Of a DNA stretch of 50,899 nt, positions 43,877 to 50,899 are shown piece after piece; the first letter of the stretch is position 1; each line of letters opens with the position of its first letter. The notes beneath the pieces are model-generated. The model was not told the origin of the DNA, did no database searches, and saw only the letters and a list, made by a program, of their open reading frames with translations. This DNA is from an uncultured Bacteroidota bacterium (lineage in GTDB: Bacteria; Bacteroidota; Bacteroidia; Flavobacteriales; Flavobacteriaceae). Location: NCBI GenBank assembly GCA_902557655.1, contig CACEAZ010000013.1, forward strand, positions 1 through 50,899. The letters are read 5' to 3'. Both the position numbers and the translations under genes were made by a program.

Positions 43877-45316
43877 TTATTTTTTATGAGAAGATAATGT
43901 CTTTATTTTTATCATAAATGCTGCATAAAACAATGTTGTAACGGGGCTTAACCAATTAAATATTGCATAAATAAAATAATCAGTAACCGAAACACCTAAA
44001 ACTCCGTAATGATATGCGCCACAAGTATTCCAAGGAATTAAAGCTGAGGTCACAGTACCTGAGTCCTCAAGAGTTCTACTTAAATTCTCTGCTGAAAGAC
44101 CTTTTTCCTCAAAAGCATCTTTAAACATTTTACCAGGAATAACAATTGCTAGATATTGATCTGAAGCCACTATGTTTATACCCAAACAACTAGCAGCGGT
44201 ACTAGCGAAAAGTCCAAAAGTAGTTTTCGCCTTATTAAGTAAAAAATCAGTTATTTTCTTTAGAGCACCAATCCCGTCCATAGATCCTCCAAAAATCATT
44301 GCACTAATTGTTAAATATATTGTCCATAACATTCCTTTCATCCCACCTGAATTATAGAGTCTTTCAATTCTAGAATTATCAGTTGCAATTTCAGTATCGA
44401 TAAAAATTGATTGAAAAACCGAGGTAATTTGCGAAGGGTTTATCGATTGTAATACATTATTCTGAAATATTAGAGCAAATAGTACAGCCCCAGCTATACC
44501 TAAACTTAAAGCAATGATGGGTCTAATTTTTAAAAAGGCTAACACTATTACCAGAACTGGGACTAAAAAAAGTGTAGGAGAAATATAAAAGTCATTTAAA
44601 ATTGTTTGAGATAGATTATTTATCTCATTCATCTCTCCGTTTCCACTAATATCTAAATTAAAACTTAGTATTATAAAAATTATAAGAGTAATAACATAGG
44701 TTGGAACGGTTGTATAAGTCATGTATCTTATGTGGGAATAAAGATCAGTTCCTGCCATTGCTGGTGCTAGGTTAGTTGTATCACTAAGTGGCGACATCTT
44801 ATCGCCAAAATAAGCTCCAGAAATTACCGCTCCTGCAGTCATGCCTGCCGAGATATTAAATGCAATTCCAACGGCTACTAATGCGATTCCTACAGTAGCT
44901 GAGGTTGTGTACGAACTTCCTGTTGTTAATGAAACTAATGTTGAAACAATTAATGTCAACGGTAAAAAGACGGAAGGATCCACAAGATTTAGCCCATAGT
45001 ATACCATTGCTGGAATAATCCCACTTACTTTCCAAGTTCCTGCAAGAGCACCAACAAGCAATAAAATAATAATAGGAATGGTTATACTTTTTATACTTTC
45101 AATTATTCTTTTTATTATATGTGAAATACTAATATTTTCTAAAAAGCCTAAAAAAACAGCAATAACAGATGAGGATATCAGTAAATAATGATATGTGTAC
45201 TCCCCAAGCCAATCATTATTTTCAAATGAAATAATATTATAGAATAATAAAGAGATTAAAATTATAATTGGAATTAATGATTTGTTTAAACTAATTTCTG
45301 AGGAAGTTGTATTCAT
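43877..45316 (-). CDS. nhaC: NhaC-family Na+/H+ antiporter
   Basis: A 479-residue inner-membrane protein with about a dozen hydrophobic segments. Family motifs include TTGSSYTTSATVGIALVAVG, GAVISGAYFGDKMSPLSDTTNLAPA, and the repeated-half region GGSMDGIGALKKI and WNTCGAYHYGVLGV. NhaC antiporters exchange sodium or other organic ions for protons; some members (ArcD-like, malate/lactate) use other substrates. Sodium export would fit a marine lifestyle. Its ATG directly abuts the stop of the trans-sulfuration gene (45317), so the two are likely co-transcribed, and a link to sulfur amino acid or keto acid movement is possible but unproven. Confidence 0.9.
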   Translation of the reverse strand: MNTTSSEISLNKSLIPIIILISLLFYNIISFENNDWLGEYTYHYLLISSSVIAVFLGFLENISISHIIKRIIESIKSITIPIIILLLVGALAGTWKVSGIIPAMVYYGLNLVDPSVFLPLTLIVSTLVSLTTGSSYTTSATVGIALVAVGIAFNISAGMTAGAVISGAYFGDKMSPLSDTTNLAPAMAGTDLYSHIRYMTYTTVPTYVITLIIFIILSFNLDISGNGEMNEINNLSQTILNDFYISPTLFLVPVLVIVLAFLKIRPIIALSLGIAGAVLFALIFQNNVLQSINPSQITSVFQSIFIDTEIATDNSRIERLYNSGGMKGMLWTIYLTISAMIFGGSMDGIGALKKITDFLLNKAKTTFGLFASTAASCLGINIVASDQYLAIVIPGKMFKDAFEEKGLSAENLSRTLEDSGTVTSALIPWNTCGAYHYGVLGVSVTDYFIYAIFNWLSPVTTLFYAAFMIKIKTLSSHKK

Positions 45317-46516
45317 CTAAATAAGTTTAAATTCCTTCAAACATTTTTTTATTCCAATATATGTTCTTTCAATATCTTGATCTAAACCAACAGAAAACCT
45401 TATCAATCCTTCACTTAAACCCATTTTTCCTTGTTCTTCATCCGATATTTCTGATGAGGTTGATGAGCCAGGGGCACAGAACAAAGTTTTATAAAATCCA
45501 AGGCTAACCGCAAGATATCCTAGGTTTTTATCCTGCATTTTCTCCATCAGCATATTGGCTTTTTTTAAACTTCCAACATCAATGGTTACCATTCCTCCGT
45601 ATCCATACGTTTCATTCATCATTTTGGAGAAAATTTTATGTGAGGTATGTGATTTAAGCCCAGGATAAACAGTTTTAATACCGTCTTTTTCAAATGATTT
45701 TGCCAAATACATAGCGTTCTCTCCGTGTTTTTTCATTCTTATGTGAAGTGTTCTCATATTTTTTAAAACAGAAGCTGCTCTTAAACTATCCATTGTTGCT
45801 CCCATCAACATAAAAGCACCGTCATTAACGTCTCTCAATGAATGAATGAATTCTTTTGAACTACATACAACCCCAGCAATTGTATCACTTGTTCCGTTAA
45901 TAAATTTTGTCAAGCTATGTATTACAATATCAGCACCAAATTTTGCAGGGGAAATTGATAAAGGAGTAAATGTATTATCAACAATTAATTTTAAGCCATT
46001 TTCTTTTGCAATTTTAGAAAGTGATTCAATATCTGCAACTTCCAAAAGAGGATTTGATGAAACCTCACAGTATATGATTTTGGTTTTTTTCCTGACAAGA
46101 TTTTTAATTGCATTAATGTTTGTTATATCAACAAAATCAGTTTCAATACCAATTTGTGGAGTAAAGTTTTTTAAAAATGCATAGGTGCCCCCGTATACGG
46201 TCCTGCTTGAGATGATATGATCTCCAGATTTGCAAATTTGTAATATAGTAGAGGTTATTGCTCCCATTCCAGATGAAAATACATTAGCAGCTTCTGTTCC
46301 TTCCATGGCTGCACATGCTTCTTCAAGATATAAATTACTAGGGGATGAGTTTCTGGAATATAAATAGCAACCCTCCATGTTTCCTTCAAATGTTTGAGAC
46401 ATTGAGTTAGCAGAAAGAAAAGTATAAGTTGAGGAGTCAGATATTGATGGATTCACTCCACCAAATTCCCCAAAAAATTGTAAGTCTTGTATTTTATTTG
46501 CAGGTTTAGATTTCAT
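45317..46516 (-). CDS. PLP-dependent trans-sulfuration enzyme (methionine gamma-lyase / cystathionine gamma-synthase family)
   Basis: A 399-residue cytoplasmic Cys/Met-metabolism PLP enzyme. GCYLYSRNSSPSNLYLEEACAAMEGTEAANVFSSGMGA corresponds to the active-site Tyr/Arg and PLP-phosphate loop. IYCEVSSNPLLEVADI and LIVDNTFTPL carry the PLP-ring Asp, and IHSLTKFINGTSDTIAG contains the Schiff-base Lys (in SLTK). The C-terminal GLIRFSVGLD binds the substrate carboxylate. Family members are gamma-lyases, gamma-synthases or O-acetylhomoserine sulfhydrylases; the sequence alone does not decide which. The gene is divergent from lpdA and directly upstream of nhaC. Confidence 0.9.
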   Translation of the reverse strand: MKSKPANKIQDLQFFGEFGGVNPSISDSSTYTFLSANSMSQTFEGNMEGCYLYSRNSSPSNLYLEEACAAMEGTEAANVFSSGMGAITSTILQICKSGDHIISSRTVYGGTYAFLKNFTPQIGIETDFVDITNINAIKNLVRKKTKIIYCEVSSNPLLEVADIESLSKIAKENGLKLIVDNTFTPLSISPAKFGADIVIHSLTKFINGTSDTIAGVVCSSKEFIHSLRDVNDGAFMLMGATMDSLRAASVLKNMRTLHIRMKKHGENAMYLAKSFEKDGIKTVYPGLKSHTSHKIFSKMMNETYGYGGMVTIDVGSLKKANMLMEKMQDKNLGYLAVSLGFYKTLFCAPGSSTSSEISDEEQGKMGLSEGLIRFSVGLDQDIERTYIGIKKCLKEFKLI

Positions 46517-46607
46517 TAAGTTATAAGTGCTTTTAATTTGAATTTTGCACTAATTTACCAAAATCAATTTTAATACTTTAAAAATTATTTTAACATTTAA
46601 ATATTTG

Positions 46608-46615
46608 TATTTTTG
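46608..46615 (+). promoter_or_regulatory. Candidate -7 element for lpdA
   Basis: TATTTTTG matches TAnnTTTG exactly, 19 bases before the ATG at 46635, inside the 118-base divergent region with the trans-sulfuration gene. No TTG stands at the expected -33 distance. Confidence 0.35.
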
Positions 46616-46634
46616 AATCCTAAATTTGAGAAGT

Positions 46635-48038
46635 ATGAACACGTTTGATGTAATTGTTATTGGTTCTGGGCCGGGAGGTTATGTTTCAGCTATTAGGGCT
46701 GCACAATTAGGTATGAAAACCGCATTAATTGAAAAGTATTCGACTATGGGCGGAACATGTTTAAATGTTGGATGTATTCCTAGTAAATCCTTGTTGGATT
46801 CTTCACATCATTATGAAAATGCAATTCATAATTTTGAAGATCATGGGATTTCAGTTAAGGGAGAGATTAAGCTTGATTTGGAAAAAATGATGTCAAGAAA
46901 ATCCTCTGTTGTTGAGCAAACCACAAAAGGTTTAGAGTACTTAATGAATAAAAATAAAGTAACAGTTTTTAATGGTATAGGATCATTTGAAAACTCAAAT
47001 AAAATTAAAATTCAATCTGATAACAAAACCGAAACCATAGAGGGGAAACATATTATTATTGCCACAGGAAGCAAACCATCGAAACTTTCTTTTGCTGATT
47101 TTGATGGTGAAAGAATCATATCATCTACTGAGGCGCTTAAATTAAAAGAGGTTCCAAAACATTTAATTGTTGTTGGAGGTGGAGTAATAGGTCTTGAGCT
47201 TGGTCAAGTTTACAGCAGGTTGGGAGCTAAGGTAACCGTTATTGAATATCAAGACAGAATAATACCAAATATGGATGCAGGTCTTTCAAAAGAACTTACA
47301 AAAGTTTTCAAAAAGAGCGGTATAAAGATAAATACATCACATAAGGTTACATCTATTGAAAGAAACGATAATTTAGTTGTCGTTTCTGCAGAAAACAAAA
47401 AGGGTGAAAATATAAAATTTGAAGGTGACTATTGCTTAATTTCCATAGGAAGGAGTGCTTACACCGATGGTCTTAACCTTGAAAATATCGGTTTATCAAC
47501 TGATAAATACGGCCGAATTGAAGTAGATGAAAATCTTAAAACAAGTATCCCCAACATATATGCTATTGGGGATGTTGTAAAAGGAGTTATGTTAGCACAT
47601 AAAGCCGAAGAGGAAGGCGTATTTGTTGCAGAGTTAATTAGCGGTCAAAGACCTCATATAAACTATAATTTAATTCCTGGTGTTGTTTATACATGGCCAG
47701 AGGTTGCATCTGTTGGATATACAGAAGACCAATTAAAGGATTCTAACAAAAACTATAAAGTTGGTCAATTCCCAATGAGAGCTCTGGGAAGAAGTAGGGC
47801 AAGTTCTGATTTAGATGGTTTCGTCAAAATTCTGGCTGATTCTGAATCAGATGAAATATTAGGAATACACATGATTGGAGCAAGATGTGCTGATCTAATT
47901 TCGGAGGCTGTAGTTGCAATGGAATATAAAGCGTCTGCGGAAGATATTGCTAGAATATCTCATGCCCATCCTACTTTCTCAGAAGCAATTAAGGAAGCAG
48001 CTTTAGCTGCTACAGAAAATAGAGCTATTCACATTTAA
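46635..48038 (+). CDS. lpdA: Dihydrolipoyl dehydrogenase
   Basis: A 467-residue flavoprotein, the E3 subunit that re-oxidises lipoamide in 2-oxoacid dehydrogenase complexes and the glycine cleavage system. The FAD dinucleotide fold GSGPGGYVSA is at about 10-19, the redox disulfide GGTCLNVGC at Cys 42 and Cys 47, and the NAD-binding GGGVIGLELG at about 178-187. The second FAD motif is IYAIGDV and the C-terminal active-site His-Glu is in HAHPTFSEAIKEA. I use ATG 46635 rather than the TTG three codons upstream because it begins the conserved sequence directly and leaves room for the promoter element. It stands alone here, with no E1/E2 genes next to it. Confidence 0.97.
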   Translation: MNTFDVIVIGSGPGGYVSAIRAAQLGMKTALIEKYSTMGGTCLNVGCIPSKSLLDSSHHYENAIHNFEDHGISVKGEIKLDLEKMMSRKSSVVEQTTKGLEYLMNKNKVTVFNGIGSFENSNKIKIQSDNKTETIEGKHIIIATGSKPSKLSFADFDGERIISSTEALKLKEVPKHLIVVGGGVIGLELGQVYSRLGAKVTVIEYQDRIIPNMDAGLSKELTKVFKKSGIKINTSHKVTSIERNDNLVVVSAENKKGENIKFEGDYCLISIGRSAYTDGLNLENIGLSTDKYGRIEVDENLKTSIPNIYAIGDVVKGVMLAHKAEEEGVFVAELISGQRPHINYNLIPGVVYTWPEVASVGYTEDQLKDSNKNYKVGQFPMRALGRSRASSDLDGFVKILADSESDEILGIHMIGARCADLISEAVVAMEYKASAEDIARISHAHPTFSEAIKEAALAATENRAIHI

Positions 48039-48066
48039 AGTAAATTTTTTATCTATTCATTTCTAT

Positions 48067-48074
48067 TATATTTG
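48067..48074 (+). promoter_or_regulatory. Candidate -7 element for tilS
   Basis: TATATTTG matches TAnnTTTG exactly, 15 bases before the tilS ATG at 48090 and 29 bases after the lpdA stop. The -33 box is not clear. It suggests tilS has its own promoter. Confidence 0.35.
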
Positions 48075-48089
48075 TTTTAAACAAAAGAA

Positions 48090-49406
48090 ATGCTACTAGA
48101 ATTTGAATCTTACATAAAAGATAAATTTCCTTATTTACTCCATGAAAAAAGTATTTTATGCTGTTCTGGTGGTGTTGATAGTGTGGTGTTATTTTATTTA
48201 ATGCTTTCAGTTTCAAAAGATTTTGTTGTTGCGCATTGTAATTTTAAATTAAGGGGGGGCGAGAGTGATGAGGATGAGGATTTTGTTAGAGATCTGTGTA
48301 AAGAAAATTCAATTAAGTATTATTCTAAGTCTTTTAATGTAAAAAAAATAAAGGCTAACTCTAGTAAATCAACTCAGATGATTGCTAGAGATTTAAGATA
48401 TGATTATTTTGATCAGTTATCATATGATTTAAATATCAAACATATTCTTACAGCACATCACTTAAATGATAGTTTAGAGGGGTTTATCATAAATATTTCT
48501 CGAGGCTCTGGATTAGACGGTTTGACTGGTATCCCAATTGAAAATAATAAGATAAAGAGACCTTTAATTTGTTTTGAAAAATCTAAAATTATTGATTATG
48601 CAAAATCCAACAATCTAAATTGGAGAGAAGACTCCTCAAACAAAACAGATTCTTATCTAAGAAATAAAATCAGGAATAATATAATTCCTGAATTTGAAAA
48701 ACTAGAAGGTAATTTTATAAAAAATTTTAAAAATAGTATTTCATATCTGCAAATATCTAACACAATAATTCACGATAAAATTAATGAGCTAAAGAAAAAT
48801 TTACTGGATTATAGAGCTGATGAAATTGCAATCAAGATTAGAGATTTGCAAAAGATAAATTCGAAGGCTTTTCTGTATTATTTTTTGAGGGATTTTGGAT
48901 TTATTGATTGGGATAAAATATATAAGTTGATTGATTCACAATCAGGAAAAAAAATATTAAGTGAATCCCATATTTTATTTAGGAATAAGGAGGAGTTGAT
49001 TTTAAGACCAATTCTGGAAATTAAAAAAATTAATTACATAATTAATGACATACACAATCCTGTATCTGTTAATAACGGTTTTCAAATTCAGTTTAAAAAA
49101 ACTGCTAAAATCACTGAGGGTAACAATGTTATCACAGTGGATAGTGAAAAATTAAAATTTCCGTTATTATTAAGAAATTTTAAAGACGGTGATTCCTTTT
49201 ACCCCTTTGGAATGAATGGAAGTAAAAAAGTTGGTAAATTCTTAAAAGACAGTAATATAAATCATTTAGATAAGGCTTCAGTTCCTGTTTTGGTTAACAG
49301 GGATAATAAAATTATTTGGGTGGTAGGAATGAGGCTGGATAATAGATTTTGTGTTTCAGAAAATACTCAAGAATTATTAAATATTTTTTATTGTAAAAAA
49401 GATTAG
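48090..49406 (+). CDS. tilS: tRNA(Ile)-lysidine synthetase
   Basis: A 438-residue PP-loop ATPase that modifies the wobble cytidine of tRNA-Ile(CAU) to lysidine, changing it to read AUA; it is essential in most bacteria. The ATP-binding SGGVDS is at residues 26-31, and AHCNFKLRGGESDEDEDFV and LTAHHLNDSLEGFIINISRGSG are N-terminal-domain signatures. WREDSSNKTDSYLRNKIRNNIIP is the TilS-specific region. The C-terminal domain is present (FKDGDSFYPFGMNGSKKVGKFLKD), so this is the long form of the enzyme. It is convergent with the aldehyde dehydrogenase, 35 bases apart with no clear terminator. Confidence 0.97.
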   Translation: MLLEFESYIKDKFPYLLHEKSILCCSGGVDSVVLFYLMLSVSKDFVVAHCNFKLRGGESDEDEDFVRDLCKENSIKYYSKSFNVKKIKANSSKSTQMIARDLRYDYFDQLSYDLNIKHILTAHHLNDSLEGFIINISRGSGLDGLTGIPIENNKIKRPLICFEKSKIIDYAKSNNLNWREDSSNKTDSYLRNKIRNNIIPEFEKLEGNFIKNFKNSISYLQISNTIIHDKINELKKNLLDYRADEIAIKIRDLQKINSKAFLYYFLRDFGFIDWDKIYKLIDSQSGKKILSESHILFRNKEELILRPILEIKKINYIINDIHNPVSVNNGFQIQFKKTAKITEGNNVITVDSEKLKFPLLLRNFKDGDSFYPFGMNGSKKVGKFLKDSNINHLDKASVPVLVNRDNKIIWVVGMRLDNRFCVSENTQELLNIFYCKKD

Positions 49407-49441
49407 TATTTAAGTTTATATATTATTTGAGTAATTTTTTG

Positions 49442-50842
49442 TTAACCAAAATACTTAATTATTTTTTTCATTATTGAGAATTTTTTTTCGTAAGGAGAAT
49501 ATCTTAGTTTATTATCATACCATGTGCCTCTTTTGACAATTGATTTGTTATGTGTGAATAATTCAAATGAATATTTTCCATGATAAGATCCGTATCCGCT
49601 GTTGCCTATTCCTCCAAAGGGTAATTTTGGATTAGCTAAATGAACTATTGTGTCATTCACAGCTCCACCTCCAAATTTATATCTGTTAATTATTTTTTCC
49701 TCAAATTCTTTATTCTTAGTAAAAACATAAAGCGCCAGAGGGTTGGGGTTTTTAAATATAATTTCATCGATATCATCTTGGTTTTTGTATGTTAAAATAG
49801 GAAGTATGGGTCCAAATATCTCATCAGCCATAATATTGTCTTCAGTATTTGATGTATCAACTAATGTTGGATAAATAAATTTTGTTTTTCTATCATGCTG
49901 CCCTCCGAATATAACTTTACTTTCGTTAATTAATTTAATAAGTCTATCAAAGTTATTTTCGTTAACAATTGAAGTGTAATTATTTATCTTATCAGTAAAC
50001 TTCCCAAAAGCTTCTAAAATGCTATTTATAAGTTCTTTAATCAATAAATCTTTAATTGATTCATGTACAATTAAATAATCAGGAGCCACACATGTTTGTC
50101 CAGAGTTTAAAAACTTACCCCAAACAATTCTTTTACTCACTAATTTTAGGTCTATAGAGTCGTCTATAACCGCGGGGCTTTTGCCTCCAAGCTCTAGCGT
50201 TGTCGGAGTTAGGTTTACTGCAGCAGCTTTGGCAACAATTTTACCAATTTTAACACTGCCAGTAAAAAATATATAATCCCATTTTAACTTAAGTAACTCT
50301 GAAGCAACTTCGGCATCACCTTCAATTACACTAAATACATTTTCAGGAAATACAGCTGAAACAATAGATTTTATAAGATTTGAGGTTGATGGGGTGTGTT
50401 CGCTTGGTTTTAATATCACGTTATTTCCACATGCAAATGCTGACATAGCTGGTAAAAGTGAAAGTTGAAAAGGATAGTTCCAAGGAGAAATTATTAAAAC
50501 CTTTCCATAAGGTTCTTTGTAAATGTAGTCTTTTGAAGGGAAGTTGATGATTGAGCTTGGAATGGATTCAGGCTTAGCCCATTTATCTAGATTTTTAATA
50601 AATAAAGAAATTTCGTTTAATAAAAAACCAATTTCAGTAGCGTAAGACTCAAATTTAGGTTTGTTTAGGTCTGATTTTAAAGCATTATATATTTCATTTT
50701 CGCGAGACTGAATTGTTTTTTTTAATTTCACTAAATAGTGGATTCTCTCTGAAACATTAAGTATACTGTGTGACTTTATGTGTTGATCTTGAATATTATA
50801 AAGTTCCGTAATTCCTAATTTATTTACTGAGTTGCTGACCAT
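49442..50842 (-). CDS. Aldehyde dehydrogenase (class 3-like)
   Basis: A 466-residue NAD(P)-dependent aldehyde dehydrogenase oxidising aldehydes to carboxylates. PWNYPFQ at about 120-126 is the cofactor-binding and oxyanion segment, and FFTGSVKIGK at about 192-201 is the Rossmann G-x-x-x-x-G loop. LELGGKSP has the general base Glu 217 and NSGQTCVAPDY the nucleophile Cys 251. EIFGPILPIL and the C-terminal PFGGIGNSGYGSYHGKYSFELFTH complete the family set. The length and the PFGG-x-G-x-SG-x-G-x-YHG end are typical of the ALDH3/coniferyl aldehyde dehydrogenase group, which often acts on fatty or aromatic aldehydes. Its ATG overlaps the end of the upstream gene by 19 bases. Confidence 0.95.
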   Translation of the reverse strand: MVSNSVNKLGITELYNIQDQHIKSHSILNVSERIHYLVKLKKTIQSRENEIYNALKSDLNKPKFESYATEIGFLLNEISLFIKNLDKWAKPESIPSSIINFPSKDYIYKEPYGKVLIISPWNYPFQLSLLPAMSAFACGNNVILKPSEHTPSTSNLIKSIVSAVFPENVFSVIEGDAEVASELLKLKWDYIFFTGSVKIGKIVAKAAAVNLTPTTLELGGKSPAVIDDSIDLKLVSKRIVWGKFLNSGQTCVAPDYLIVHESIKDLLIKELINSILEAFGKFTDKINNYTSIVNENNFDRLIKLINESKVIFGGQHDRKTKFIYPTLVDTSNTEDNIMADEIFGPILPILTYKNQDDIDEIIFKNPNPLALYVFTKNKEFEEKIINRYKFGGGAVNDTIVHLANPKLPFGGIGNSGYGSYHGKYSFELFTHNKSIVKRGTWYDNKLRYSPYEKKFSIMKKIIKYFG

Positions 50843-50899
50843 ATTTTATTCTTTTTAACAGGTGCGTTAATTTTAATTATATTTTTTGTTACTGGATGT
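50824..50899 (-). CDS. C-terminal end of an upstream gene, possibly RluA-type pseudouridine synthase
   Basis: The minus strand enters the window in an open frame of 24 codons before TAA at 50824. It reads HPVTKNIIKINAPVKKNKI and then WSATQ. The His-Pro-x-Thr start and the A-P-x-x-x-x-x-x-W ending resemble the C-terminus of RluA-family rRNA pseudouridine synthases in Bacteroidota. Only a fragment is visible, so the identity is tentative. It overlaps the aldehyde dehydrogenase start by 19 bases in a different frame, which implies translational coupling if both are real. Confidence 0.45.
   Translation of the reverse strand, partial: HPVTKNIIKINAPVKKNKIWSATQ

Noticed and set aside
45846-46184. 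112-codon plus-strand open frame
   Set aside because: It is antisense to the PLP-binding core of the trans-sulfuration enzyme and has no motif.
1-50899. CRISPR arrays, insertion sequences, prophage, rRNA, biosynthetic clusters
   Set aside because: No regularly spaced repeats, transposase or integrase motifs, phage genes or rRNA-like sequences were found in the window.

Overview
The window reads as the chromosome of a marine-type member of the Bacteroidota, most likely family Flavobacteriaceae. The evidence is a strongly AT-rich sequence, two SusC/SusD pairs, several secreted proteins with type IX secretion (T9SS) C-terminal sorting domains (ending in patterns such as KKLIIQ or KKIVKQ), lipoprotein signals ending in SC, A-rich leaders without Shine-Dalgarno sites, and promoters of the Bacteroidota form TTG-N18..20-TAnnTTTG. 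No genus can be assigned from the sequence alone. I see no rRNA, CRISPR array, insertion sequence or prophage.

Layout. (1) Positions 1-10929 hold a polysaccharide utilisation locus (PUL) for a probably sulfated glycan. A minus-strand run carries a GH128-like glycosidase with a crystallin-like domain, a sulfatase, SusC, SusD and a second sulfatase cut by the window edge; a third sulfatase diverges on the plus strand. (2) Positions 10924-23130 hold an alpha-glucan (starch/glycogen-type) PUL: a secreted esterase, a 43-residue Cys-rich mini-protein and a GH13 amylase on the minus strand, diverging from SusC, SusD, a SusE/F-like lipoprotein and a large T9SS-exported GH13 amylase. The SusD here carries an extra SusE/F-type starch-binding module inside its chain. 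No PUL regulator and no cytoplasmic maltose phosphorylase, GH65 or GH97 gene is present. (3) Positions 23135-25635 and 35156-37374 hold two paralogous two-gene cassettes. Each is a large T9SS surface protein followed 2 bases later by a 48-49 residue peptide gene too short for ordinary ORF calling. The 37-residue leaders of the two peptides differ at two residues, while their short tails differ. (4) The rest is mostly core: M1 aminopeptidase, aldose 1-epimerase, a BNR/VPS10-like beta-propeller protein, PHB-depolymerase-like esterase, TypA, tRNA-Ser(UGA), another esterase, and a minus-strand block ftsK-lolA-lptF/G-ribB preceded by nhaC and a trans-sulfuration enzyme. Then come lpdA, tilS, an aldehyde dehydrogenase and the end of a possible RluA-type pseudouridine synthase.

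How the parts fit. SusD and SusE/F lipoproteins bind glycan at the cell surface, the T9SS-exported amylase and GH128-like enzyme cut it there, SusC imports oligosaccharides with TonB energy, and the second amylase and the sulfatases finish degradation in the periplasm. The sulfatases act on a different substrate from the amylases, so two separate loci lie back to back. The observations most worth follow-up are the leader-conserved peptide cassettes, the starch-binding module embedded in SusD, the Cys-rich mini-protein with its own promoter, and a perfect inverted repeat over the esterase start. There is no gene-free stretch longer than about 300 bases; the largest gap, 11839-12105, contains the mini-protein gene.
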